DNA of 64,000 nt from Patiria pectinifera. Lineage: Eukaryota; Echinodermata; Asteroidea; Valvatida; Asterinidae. This document shows positions 11,424 to 24,000 of the stretch, in pieces. The stretch is from NCBI GenBank assembly GCA_029964075.1, contig CM057133.1, positions 12,424,699-12,488,698 on the forward strand, given 5' to 3'. The notes below the pieces were generated by a model that saw only the letters and a list, made by a program, of their open reading frames with translations, was not told the DNA's origin and did not search any database. Numbering within the stretch: position 1 is the first letter of the stretch; each line of letters begins with the position of its first letter. A program made the position numbers and the translations under genes.

Positions 11424-14400
11424 ATGTTGTCGAGTAGCACTCCAGATCTCCGAGAGGGCTCAACGTCCTCCGTGTCGGTCACATCATTGATGGGTCGTTC
11501 TGTCCTCATCACCCCGGGCACCGACAAGCCATCGCACGCCGGGACTGTTAAGGACGTGGTTCCCCGCCCAGGCAGCGCCCCGGCAACCAAGTTTAGCGAT
11601 TGCGACTCGGCGTTTGAGGAGGGCGCTGATATGGTTGACCCCACCGGTGATTTCGGGGACATATTCAGCGTCTTGTCCATCGATGACGACCCGAAGCATT
11701 CAGAGGCCGACCAAATGACGACTCGTGACATGGATGACAAACCAAAGAATTCTGAATCAATGATTGGCGATCAGAACTCGGGTGCAGAAGACCGAAATCA
11801 GCCCCAGATATTTCCCAGCAACCTGGGTGTCTTCAGGTCCATCATACCGGTCATTGCCGAGGTGAGCGGGGAGGAGTCGGACAGTTATCAAAGTAAACCG
11901 AAAGCAAATCCTCCTCATCGTACCGTCGTAGACTCATCTCAGTCTGAATCCCAAGCGCGCAAGTTGTCTCGTGACAAGACGAGTCTGGATTTCAAACCAC
12001 GACAAGTAAAATATCTCCAGACACCACAGGTTTGTGTCTCGACGAGCGACGACACCTCTTCGGACTCGAACGATGAGGTTGCCCAACTCACCCTGCCGGC
12101 GATGCGCCGAAACGGCGGCGCCTTCAGGCGCAGGCACTCCCTAGCCGCCAGCACTCCGGACCAGATCACGAGAATGCTGCTCTCACACCGCCGTGGATCC
12201 TCCTCGGGCCTGCCCATCCCCTGCGCTAACTGCTTTCAGAAGATGAATTGCGAATCATCTTCCCGTTGCAGAAAACACGTGGAGAAACAGAAGTCTTTAG
12301 AGGGTGAAAAGTACAGCCGTCCCCAAAATCGTTCATTCTCCACGACAGCAAGACCGAATAACCAACATTTGTTTCCACACCAGGCAGTACAGCCTCACCA
12401 CGGACCTTCGGGCAGAAGAGCCTCTTTCTCCAGGCCCAGATCTCCCATCCGGGTGGTCACACCTCAAGATGCTCCCCCGAGTTCCTCGATGCACCTCCGT
12501 CCAGTGTCTCCGGAGCCCCTCAGCACCACAGCCAGCGACAGCCCGCAGGGTATCACCGCTCCGCGCGCGGTATCTCCTCGTGCCGTGTACCCCTCGTCAT
12601 CCGGACAACTGTCACCGAGATCGCTGTCTCCCAGGCCACTGTCACCCAGACCTCGGTCCCCGGGGTTGATGCGGCAGAGATCACTATCACCAAGAGATGA
12701 AATCGAAATGATCTTGTCCCGTACGCCACCCACGACTCCACCACGATCGCGATCGCCCTCCATATCCCCAAGGCCCTTCTCGTCGTCGTCATCATCGTCC
12801 GTGTCTCTAACCGTATCATCTCAAGAGCGGTCAAGATCTCCTGCTTTGAACATGATGTCCATCGGTCATCAGAGCTCCACCACCGTACCGTCCCATCAGC
12901 GCGCGCGTTCCCGATCTCCAAGACCCAAACAAGACAGACACGACGGGAGATTATCTAGGAGACCTTCTTTATCAACCGGTGATACAGGTGAGCCCGAGAG
13001 TGCAAGAACTGAATCCCAAAACACATCATCATCCCTTCGACCTAACCTCGGTGTTCCAGGTAAGCCGTCTCGAACCCGATCTCGCTCACCGGTGCCACGC
13101 TCCTTGAAACCCGGCCCGAGTCACTCTCGGCCCAGCTCCCCGCAACCCAACCGAGCCCGCTCGCCCAAACCAACCGATCGTGACCGCCGATCATCCCGTC
13201 GCGGGTCCCCACTGGCCGACATGGCCGCCAAGACAGCTGAATTCTCGTCCCTGGGCCGCCGGCCCTCCCACGCCCCTAGCCCTCGAGTTCCAGACGATTC
13301 TGACGACGGTATTACCGACCCTGAGAGGATCGTGATGGACCGGCGCAGGAGACGAGGCTCACGCGCTAAAATCCTCCCCATGAGTGACCACCAGAAGCTT
13401 GTCTTCTCCGCCAGGCAGTCTCGCAGAAAATCCATCTGTATCTCACATCCTTCCCAGGATGGGTCCTCCGCGCCAGGACCAGCAGAGAGGGCCGATATCC
13501 TCGCCAAATTGTCCAAGAGGGGTCGTCGGCGATCATCATGGGCTGCGACAGGTGAACCACTCATCCCGATGACACCAGTCTCTGCCTTAACACTCTTGCG
13601 AGAAGGTAGCAGTAACGGTAAGTCATTTCATTCACCCTTTATTTCCTAATATAAACACTTGAACCATTAATGTAATTAAATAATTAGTTTGGGTGTCAGA
13701 CAAAAACACTATGTGCGCGTAGTGACAGACAGAGGTAATAGAAGTATCTGACCGTGCACAAATTAGCATAATGTGGATTCATTTCATACATAATAAAAAT
13801 TGAGACGATTTTGTACATTTTGTACTGATTTCCAAAACGTGTAACGTGGTGTGCTTGTGACCAATGATAAATATGATAAATATTAACACAAACCTCAACC
13901 ATAAATATTAACACAAACCTCAACCATATTACCCGTACGCTGAACTCCCAACAGTACATATTGAACTTGTAAATATAAACACATTCTTAACAGAACTTCA
14001 TCCTCACAAAAGAACGTCTCAAAAGTAAGAATTAAAATTCGACAAGTGCTAATGCGGAGAGCTGAGAAAAAATCAAACAGTAGCATTTTATAAGCAAGAC
14101 ATGCTGAAATTTTTTTCGTCCAAGGCAGAAATTAAAAAAAATACAAAAATTCAAAATCCACCTCCGGTCCCCTAAAAAAAGTCACTTGGAATACCACAGC
14201 TGCGAAATTGTAAGCAAAAGATCCTGCATCAATTACATGTATAAACTTACAAGTATATACTGTACTTACTCATTGAACGTACTAGAGTAACGAAAAAATT
14301 GTGTTATATTCGGAACTTAGGAGGTTCTGACACGAAAAACAAGATCAGCAATATTGTATTCATACCGAAAAAAGTTTTTAAAATAATTCAAATTGCTATT

Positions 14401-17400
14401 TTCCCAGAAATATCAAAGATATTCACTTTTGGATGAGACGTAGAACGAAAAACAAATCCACCGACTTTCAGTCATTGAATTATTTCTTCATAAAAATCGA
14501 AATATTAGCTGCCAGACAATAATTTGGCTCTTGCGGGGCGGGTCGGCATTTGTGCTCAATTTTTTTTCAGAGGGTTGCAGACGCCCAAAATCGGAATAAA
14601 GAAGTCTCTTCGTTAAAAACAAACGCACAAATATACAAGGCGAAAAAAATATCCATGTTTTGATAAGTACGGGTTTTGCATCTGCATACTTTAAAAACAT
14701 GTTGCTGGTTCGTTTAAGGACGCTGCCACAGTTAATTTTTTTCAAACAAAATGTGACGGTTGTCGATGGGCTGCAATTTGAATCATAGAGCACGATCTTT
14801 GTAAATAGTTAACAGTAAAAGAAGCGACCTCCACCGCCCCGCAAATGTATCGCTATAGTGTAAACAAAATGAGGGTAAAATGCACTTTAAGAGGATTGAG
14901 ATTTATTGGTATCATCGGGAGTACCGGTACTTTGTAACTTTTTCCCCCAACACATCCTGAAACATTTTGCCAAAGTTGCGGACTCGCTACACCAATGATG
15001 CCGTTTCGAAAATCTTGTTTGCAGAGAACTGAATTACTACGTGATTATTCATGTAAACATGCCATAAGTAGCTAAACTCCGCTTTCTATATAGTTCAAAA
15101 GAATTTGTAGGATTTACATGAAAGGTGAAATTGTGGGTTATTCTGTGAACTGATGAAAATAAATTATTTGGATATAAACAAGTTGTAAAACTTTACGGAT
15201 TGAAAATGTTCTTCAGAGAAAAGACAAGTACCCTGTGGTTGGTGTGGATACGCCAAACATTCGCACTTGGGGCTAAGTTTCTTGATAATAAGACTCGACT
15301 ATTGGTGTGTGTGTGTGTGTGTGGGGGGGGGGGTGTTTAAGTGCTACGTGCATAATTGATAGGAATCTAACCTAAGATGTCTAAGCAAGTCGACTACCGA
15401 AAATGACGGTGCTCACTGACCGGTCGATTTAAATCTTGAAATATTTGCAAAGGGTATCCGAAATAAAATGTCAAAACTTACTCTTTTGGAGAAACTTATG
15501 CGCCTGGAGTTCGTTTTGTTTTAATATGCTTAACTAAATTACACATTACCAATGTTCCAAACGTTAAAGATACTGATGAGAAAAAAGCATCCTTACCAAA
15601 ACATCAAACGATTGTAAGATGGCCACTACTCAGTTTTATAGGCTTTATACTAATAATTATTTTAGCGCAGGCTTCAGCCTGGAGAAGAAAATATACAATT
15701 ATTGCACGTAATAATTATTGTCCTTATTGAATCCAAAGTAGGGTTGTAATAATTGTGAACAAAGTCTCTGTTTGTTGTTACTATGCCAATCATTAGGCTA
15801 GGAGCCCTATTCCAGAGACCAACATCTTTTTCACTTAGCATTTCATAAAACCTCACACAGTGCATCATCACTGAGAAGAGTTTTCGTGAGTTATATAAAT
15901 TGACAATGAAAGTACATTGCTCATGCGTATATCACAAATGAACAAAGATCTGCCTCGGATATTATGACGACAAATGCAAGGGGTCTAAATTGGAACGGTG
16001 AAGAAAAAACGAGGTATACAGAATGCCCTGAGGAGGGGAATAAACGCTGGCTGTTCACCCCATCTCAAAACAAAATAAAGGTGGTCCGTAATTTGTCACC
16101 GCCAGCAGGCACATGATCGATAACGAACTTTTAAGCGGTCTGTCCCCTGACAATAGCTCAGGTGTTACCTTTGTCTTGCTTCGAACACCAAGACACTTTG
16201 TAAGTAACGGTGCTTTTGAGGGGAGTGCGAAACCTTTCAGATTTCAAAACTTAAGTCTTTTTGCGGCAAGGTAACACCTTAAACCGCGCGTGAAACTAAT
16301 CAATAGATACTTTTTAGCAGACTCACTGTGCATCCGGCTTTTATTTGGAGTTTACATCCGTGTAATTGCACACTTAAGAGTGAAACTAGTTCCTTTTTTT
16401 TTACATTTTGTTGCAGTCTGTCTAAATGTCCATGGTGCTATAGTTCCGTCCCGGACCAATTTAATTGATTCTTGGAAACTTGGCCATTCGGGCCAACTTC
16501 TTTCTTTACTTGCTTTGCTCTGACTTTTTACAGCCTTTTTAACGTGCCTGTTTGATGTCTTCATTTTCTCGCCCACTTTTGTCAAAATTAATTGGGTCTT
16601 GATGAGAAAAGATGTAAATCTCCCTCAGTGAATCGTCTTGTGAGACCGTGAGTTCTGCTGAGGTCAAAAAATAGTGTCTCGTAATCGTACGATTATGAAG
16701 TGGTGGCAGACGGCTCGTATGGTGCAGGCCATGTTAAAAGGCCCGAAATTGCCTACCAGTCACGATTTGCGTGCCCACAAATTCTCCGGTATTAAAACAT
16801 TTTGAGCGCCATAAACTTGATGGGGAGGGGCCTCCAAAAATCGTAAAGATTCGAATTCTGCTCACAACACTCATTAGTTAAATTCTTAATCAGATAGATT
16901 TTCAGGTTTTCATTCAATCGAAAGACATATAAGTTACAAGAAGATGAATCTTTTTGACGGGGAAAGAGCATCCAGCAATTGCTGTTCTCTCAATCAATAT
17001 TTAACCAGAAATCTCACATGACTTGGCTCTTTTCTCTGACGTCATTTCACTTGTGCGGCGCCTATGTCCATATTTACCTAAAGTTAACAATGCAACTAAT
17101 TGGCGCTTTATTTGCTATTTACTTTTGTGTGATTTATAGTACTTCGAGTGTCAGTGAGGGGTCCCAAATTTCCTTCTAATCTCATCATTAAGCGCGAACT
17201 ACAAACCTATGGGACGGCACACTCTAATCACCTTACAATCAAAATCCGACTGATTAACTGAACCATGAACACGATAGACGTCATGCATAAGAGGATTCTG
17301 TATCATTATCCCGCTAGCTCAGACGTATGTGGATTTTTTTGCTCCACTGCGAATAGAAGATAATGAACACCAAATAGAAGGGATAAGCCGTAGATAGATA

Positions 17401-20400
17401 TAGAGGAATCCTTTTATATTTAAGGCTTTTGAATAATGCTTACATGCAATTGGAAATTTACGGATTACGCGCATGCCTCGGGTTGTTGTCAAGGAGACGT
17501 TGTAAGTCGCGAATTGAGTTAAGTTGCCTCTTGATGGTTACATGATCGGATCGGACTCAGGATTCAAGGCTTTTAGCGACTTAGGCTCAGAAGTTTGAAA
17601 GGTGTCTCAAAAACTTAAGATGCAAAAGTATCGTTGGTTTTTGAAAAAGTCTACTACAATCTACTTGTAGTTGGATATCTTTTTTCCCCCACTCCACATT
17701 TGACTTAAATACGTCAAACGAAGAACGTACAATCATTTATGTCTTTTAAGTCATGCGGGTGGAAACTTTGTATTAGATTAGGTAAAGGGGTATTGGCATC
17801 GCTACTACGTGTATATTGCCACAACAGTGAGTTTAAAATTGCCCTTCGACATAATTTCTTGACCACTGTTTTCTCTGTGTTGTTTTAATGCCTTCAAGAA
17901 AAGAAACAAATCACAAGTTTACTCGGGTGGGATTCTAACCCACGACTTTCTGCTTACTACTAGCCGCAGATGTCTTACCACTCGACCACCAAGCTTGACA
18001 CGGTCGAATCTCATATAGCATCAGTACCACAACCAATAACTCTGAATGTTTTTCTTTCATTTTCAAACAGCTGAAGAGGAGACAGAACAGACCAAGGACC
18101 CGTACGCATTGACCCTTCACTTCATCACGGACCCGGGCCGATCCCACCCACTCCGCAAGATACTCCGCCCGCTCATCGAGTCCGTCGTGCCCAAGCACAA
18201 ACTCTTCAACTTCGTGGAGCGCAGCGAGTCGGCCGTCCGCGACCAGCGGGAGACCGCCGGTGGGCCGGACCAGGACAAACCCGCCAGCGTGCCGACACTC
18301 GGCGTGGTGCTGCTCCTGCAAGAAGAGTTCGGCATGGAGAGGATCCTGGAAGCTCAGAAGTACCTGGGAACCGAACCCTGGGAGTTGCACCACCGGGGGA
18401 AGGTGGGCAGCAACAACGTGCCCTACCCCACCAACAACCAAGACTTTTACGCTCACCCGAGCTGGCCGGACGCGGCGCTGTGGGCCGTGCGTCAGGTCCA
18501 CTTCGGCAAGGACCGGCTCCGGTTTCAGCTCTTCGTCTCGAACGAGATGTGGGCGGACAGCATCAGCTTCTACGGCCTGCTACTGTCCCGCTCCACGCAC
18601 GTGGAGAAGGCGGACTTCTGCTACTTTCTGGTCTTCTGCAGCCAGACTTTGAACCTAGAGGTGCAGCTGGCCCTCAAGAAGCTTCCTCCGGGCTTCAAGC
18701 CGCAGTTTCTGGACTCCACCATCTTGCAGTTCAAAGTTGGGGACATGGGTCAGCTGGTTCCCCTCCTGCCGCGGGTGTGCATACCCATCAGTGATAAACG
18801 CTGGCAGACGGCCGATCCAGACGGCAACAAAGTTTTGCTCTTCAGAGACGGTGATTCCTGTGGCACGACTGTCACGCCGACCACACCCGACCCGCCGGAC
18901 ACGCCTGGCAACGGTAGGCTTGCTACGCTAACGGCGCCCTCTTGTGACACTGAGAGACAAAGCCACAACATTCAAGATCATGGGGGACATTTTGAAGATT
19001 GGATGCAAGAATCTAATTTGGTTTCAGCAGTATGACATTTGGCCGTTCATTAATGAGATCCCTTATTTCAGACAAAAACCTCGAGATTCGGGTATAACCG
19101 AAGATTTGAGCCTACCATAAAGACGAATCAGTAATGTGCCCATGTGTGTAATTGTTCTTTATGCAGCGTTCGGCTATTTCTAGGCCCTACAAATATTTAT
19201 TTTTACAACCGGTGGATTCATTTCAATTTCGGAATTGACACCAAAGTTAATGCCACTGGTGGAACGGATTACCTGTAGAAAATATTTTGATATAAAATAT
19301 TTCTTTTATAATATGACTACGATCTGGCAATGGGCGGACACTGCACAATTTGAAATATAATTATGATATGATTCCAAGTTTATTACTGTTTGTACCATTT
19401 CACAAACTTGTACGCGGACGTGGATTTTTTTTAAAATAATTAATAACAAAACGAGCACACGTTTATAAAATTGATTAAATTAACGGACATACTTTTTCAG
19501 GGGTGGGTCTAGCTTTTAGGAAAGGGGGGGGGTTGATATTAAGGGGGTGTCAGTTTAGGGCGTGCCGGTCACGCCCTGCTAGGGGGTCCATGGCAATTTT
19601 GAAATCTGTGATGACTTCTCCTGCATTCTAAGGCAATTCAAAAATAAATTTAGGAACTAATAGCATTCCATTTAATATTTTTGGCCCCATTTTACTAGTT
19701 TCATAACAATTTTGTCAGCGGCTGAGGGGGGGGGGCATCCATCAACCCATTTAGATCCGCAGCTGGAGTCCGTTATCATCGATAAGTCAGAGGGGTTCCC
19801 CACATGAGTATTATCCTTCCAGAAAGTAAAGTTACCGAGAATTCCACGAGTGATCAACATTGCGTGAAAACATAATTCTGAGGCGTTTCTTTCCGTTTGT
19901 TTTCTAATTTTATTTATCTGAGAGCATCAGTCATTTTGTGAATTCAAGTAATCTTTACCCATTGAGCTAAATAGGCCTAGGCCTATAGCTCTGTCTTTAC
20001 CGTTCGATTTTTTGTAACATAATTAAGCCGATGTACATAATATTATTAATGTTGATTAAATCAAACCGTGGCATTTGTTTTGTACATAGAACAACATTAA
20101 ATTAAAAATAGAAATCTGCGGAATTCCAATGTGTTGTTTACTGTCATAATAATTATATGCCTCATGTAAAGCTGTGTCTGTGCTTTTTTTTAGTTACATC
20201 CCGAAAAGGGGTGGTCGTTTATAAAAGTTTTTTTTTAGTAACATACATGTCTTTCACTCTTAATTTGGAATTTTAAATGCGACCTGATGAATATGCCTGA
20301 TCCAGGCCGATCCATGTGTTAGAGGCGCAACTCAAAATAAAAGCCCAAATTGACAGGGAAAATCGTTCATTTTCTTCAAAATAAAAAATACGAATTGAGG

Positions 20401-20702
20401 ATTTGTTGGGAGAGAAAAAAAGTCGACTTCTTTTGAAGAGCACGGAGAGATCAACTGTAAGAGTTTCTTTGTGTGTTATTATTTTGGCGTTATTTGAATG
20501 CTTAGGCCTATGCCCTACATCACTACTGAAAGGAACCTTTTGACTGCCAAACGTGCTTTCTTTTAGCCACATCCCTTCAGATCCTCTTTTGGTGGATTTA
20601 GCTTCCCCGTCCGAGTCATTTACTAAAGATAAGAACCTCGGGCTACCTTCAAATTATTGCAAAAACATTCTCAGCGCCAGCTGTCATTATCAAATGATTT
20701 AG
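11424..20702 (+). CDS. FAM124-domain protein with very long Ser/Pro/Arg-rich N-terminal region
   Basis: Exon 1 is 11424-13617 (start ATG preceded by GTGGCGACA, donor ACG|GTAAGT). Exon 2 is 18071-18913 (acceptor TTTTCAAACAG, donor AACG|GTAGGC). Both junctions are phase 1, so joining keeps frame. Exon 1 gives about 731 residues of low complexity. Residues about 330-590 are dense in SPRP/RSRSP-type repeats, and a basic patch, DRRRRRGSRAK, lies near 638. This looks disordered and open to phosphorylation. Exon 2 is a clear FAM124 domain: DPYALTLHFITDPG, LQEEFG, PWELHHRG, ALWAVRQVHFGKDRLRF, KADFCYFLVF, GQLVPLLPRVC and RWQTADPDGNKVLLF all match the pattern of vertebrate FAM124A/B. The family's biochemical role is unknown. 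A possible last exon, 20581-20702, begins in the right phase and gives 39 residues to a TAG. Alternatively, exon 2 reads through to a stop at 19033. The domain call is firm; the exon 1 link rests on phase and proximity. Confidence 0.8.
13869..13925. repeat. Tandem duplication of a 27-bp unit
   Basis: The unit ATAAATATTAACACAAACC plus TCAACC occurs twice head to tail. Confidence 0.75.
14531..14844. mobile_element. Possible TIR element with 11-bp ends
   Basis: TTGCGGGGCGG at 14531 is perfectly inverted as CCGCCCCGCAA ending at 14844. I see no target duplication and no second copy in the window, so this may be chance. Confidence 0.35.
15306..15334. repeat. GT microsatellite followed by a G run
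   Basis: About eight GT units followed by a run of G. Directly visible. Confidence 0.85.
17930..18003 (-). mobile_element. tRNA-like SINE head, family 4
   Basis: On the minus strand it reads TTGGTGGTCGAGTGGTAAGA ... GTGGGTTAGAATCCCACC, which resembles A- and B-boxes of a tRNA with a long variable arm. The related copy at 30190-30352 is on the plus strand. It ends about 70 bases before the FAM124 exon 2 acceptor. Confidence 0.6.
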
Positions 20703-21007
20703 GGAGCGCGGACGGCCGTAGCACGTAGGAAGAAAAAAATTATGTTTTAATTAATGAAGCACTTAATGCATAATGTGATGCCTTTTACGGCCATGCGGGG
20801 GAGCACGCTCCAAGGTGTCCGTAAAATGCCAGAGCGCCCTCATGTGTCAATTACCTCTCACCTGAACGTCTTGTAACATTGGACCAACGGTTTTGTTTCA
20901 GGGCACCAGTCTAATCAATTCTAATAGCAAAACAAACTGGAGAATCTTGTAAAGTCATGCATGTTCTTGTTGTTATCCTCCACTAATTTTGAGTGATTGC
21001 ATGTGAA
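18914..21007. other. Region between FAM124 exon 2 and the ASB gene
   Basis: Mostly AT-rich, with G-rich patches near 19500-19560 and 19725. The only supportable coding candidate is the 122-base possible terminal exon at 20581-20702, which has acceptor CATCCCTTCAG and the matching phase. The remainder would be FAM124 intron, 3' end and the ASB promoter. Confidence 0.4.
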
Positions 21008-24000
21008 ATGTCTCGCAAGCGAGACCCCCTGGAATTGTTCGACGCAAAAGACGGCCAAAATACGCAGCTGGTTCTCGATAAATGTCTGGTGAAGGCTTGC
21101 AACGAGGGCGACATTGACACCGTCATTGATTTGCTGCAGAAGGTAAACATCACATTCAATTTCAACACGACGAGCCCACGCCCCACGCCCCTCCCCCCCC
21201 CCCCCATTTTGACTCCCTCTGAAACAAATTTGGAAGTTATAACCTTATTTTAGTCGTTTTACTGTGGTGGATTTTCTACTGTTTGAGCTACAGATTTATT
21301 ACTTCTAATTCTAGAAGTACAGATTTATGACTGAGTTATGAAATGAGTTTTTTTTGGGGTGTTTTTTTTTTGGCAATGTTGTTTGACAAATCCGTGAACT
21401 GTCCCCCATTTGTTTTTTGCTGGGCAGGTCTAGGCCTAGGGGAGTGGTTAGGGGGATCGTATAGTTATGGGCCCGGTTCCCGCCCTAGAGAGAAAAATAG
21501 GCCTATCCACTCTTGCCCATTCGACATTTAAAAAAAAAAAAATTCATCCCAAAAAATAAGAATTAAAATTTAATCCCAAAAAATAAGAATTATACAACTT
21601 ACTTTAATTTTTTTAAATTGTTTTAGATTGACCCTTTAAGTCTTAGTCTTACGTTTAATTGCAGAGTATAACATTATCTCTTTTTTGATTGGTGGCTCTG
21701 GTGGATTTTTTTAAGTCCAAAATTGTACGGTCTGATGCCCATTTCGTGAATACGAAGTCACATTGACAATGTTAGCGCCAAACCAGACTAAAGATTTGCC
21801 ACGGTAAAAAAATGTAAGTCGCAAAAAGACAGTACATATGCATGTTCATTGTGGTACCGGCTTAATATCGTTTACTAGAAGATGGCTGGCTCTGGCCACA
21901 TATACACTGCCAAAGAGTTATCCGATAATGAAACATTGAAATTCTTTTCCCAGGGAGCATCAGTAGAGGCTGAAACGTTCACTGAGCATGAGGCTCTCTC
22001 TGGTGAGAACTACACCACGCCACTCATGGGGGCAGCTCAAGCCAGCAAGCATCAGCATAAGATAGCTGGCATACTGCTGGAAAACGGAGGTGAGACAAGT
22101 AAACCCATGGATGTGTTTTCGAAACAGATCTTGGTTCTTGGTTGGTTCTTCTCCTAGACACTCCGTGTGGGAGTTTTAACAGGAGGCCAGAAACACCAGG
22201 GCAAACCCCTTCTCTTAGCGATAAGTGTCACTGGGTTCTTTTACGTGCATTGCATTACACAACACACGGGACCTACGGCTTTACGTCCCATCCGAAGGAT
22301 GAAGCAATAATGGTTAAGTGCCTTGCTTAAGGGCACAAGTGTCCACCCGGCTAGCTCGAACCCACGCCACTGTTGCCTCTGAAACACCAGAGCATGAGTC
22401 CGGTGCTCTTAACCACTAGGCCATGACACTCCTCACCAGTTCATACGAGGTGTTTGACGTAGGGTTTGCCTTCCCGGTATGCCAAGGTCTCCATTTGTTG
22501 AATTTCCTTTCTCCCTTAAATCTGCTGCATTAATCCTCTGCATTTAATCCTCTGGTTAAAATTAGTTACCAGACTTTTCTTGTCATATTTCTTGCAGCTG
22601 ACGTGAACGTTGGCGATCGTTACAAAGTGACTCCGCTCCACGTTGCTTGCGTGAACGGCTACAGGGATTGCGTCAGGCTGTTTATTGACTCTGGAGCTAA
22701 CGTCAATGCTGGCACCTTGGACTACAACAGACCAGGGGTCTACCGAAGTAAGGACAAATATGTATTTCAAGAACAAAATGCTAAATGCTGCCTTGATTAT
22801 GATTTCCATACCTGGGAATATTTTTCATGTGTTTGAGGACAACAAATTTGATGTGTTGTGTACAAGAAAATGGTCAATTTTATGAAGAAAATTAGTAAAG
22901 TGCTTCAATTTATGTGCTTACTGCTGAAAGGTCCTAAGAGAATTCAAGTAATTCTCAAGGTTGCAATCAAGTAATCATCATAAGTCAATCGTTTGACAGT
23001 CACAAATCAATCACAAGTCAATCACAAGACAATCACAAGACAATCACAACTCAGTAACAAGCAAATGGCATTGCAATCACAATGCAATCACAATGCAATC
23101 ACAATGCAATCACAAGGAAACGGCGAGTCAATCACAAGAAAATCACAGGTCAATCACGAGTCAATCCCAAGTTACTCAGTCTGAGTGATGAGCTACTCGT
23201 ATCAATTCAACCATGATTCCTTTGCCATTGTTAATGCCCTGTTTACTCGTGACCTGACTAGTGATTTGGCTCGTGACTTACGATGTGAATGCAACTCTTC
23301 CAATGTCCTATTCACAGAGCCCTACCGAGGGCAAAGCACTCCACTCCACCTGGCAGCGAGGGACAGTCAAGTGGCATGCGTCGAGGAGCTCCTCTCCCAC
23401 GGACGGGCTGACTACAACAAACGAGACGCGTACGGCTGCACGTGCCTGAACTGGGCCGCCCAGAGCGCCAGTGAGGAATGCGTCATGACGATACTCCGAC
23501 TGACTGAAGGATCACGGATCTTCTCAACCTCGGTAGCTGGCATGGGTACGTTGACCCTTACTCAGTCGCATCCAATATATTTCATAAGCTTGAGGAATTT
23601 GGCAAGATTGAGTAAGGTACAGCCGACCCACTTGATCATTTACATGTTGAGTTAAGACAAAAAAAATCAGTGTATTAGTCGTACAAAATTACAAAATCCA
23701 AAATTACATCAACCTGGTTGGGAGATGATGGTTCACATATATCACCTCTCTCCCCGGTCCATGATGTTCAGTCATAAACTATGGGCTCCGTGCACAAGTA
23801 CCCCCTCAATGGTAAGAAAGGGAGAGTTGGGGGAGACCCCTGGAAGAAACGTGAACCCATCGCCGACAACATCCGGCACTCACGCAAGGACGCTATGGCT
23901 TTGTGCACGTCGTGCACGCTGTATGCGCGCAAACCAGCATGCTCGTGGGTGAGTCCAGTCCATGGGGTTCTTGAAAGTTATATGGCAAAAAGCCCTCTCA

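Larger units (their letters stand above)
13618..18070. other. Intron 1 of the FAM124 gene
   Basis: About 4.45 kb with no recognised exon. It contains a 27-bp duplication near 13870-13925, a possible TIR element (14531-14844), a GT/G microsatellite (15306-15334) and a tRNA-like SINE fragment (17930-18003) shortly before the acceptor. Confidence 0.55.

Noticed and set aside
13121-13564. 147-codon minus-strand frame opposite the Ser/Pro/Arg-rich exon
   Set aside because: A shadow of the GC-rich coding exon on the other strand; composition mirrors the sense codons.
22985-23175. CRISPR-like array
   Set aside because: Units are 10-12 bases, contiguous, imperfect and without unique spacers, in an animal intron.
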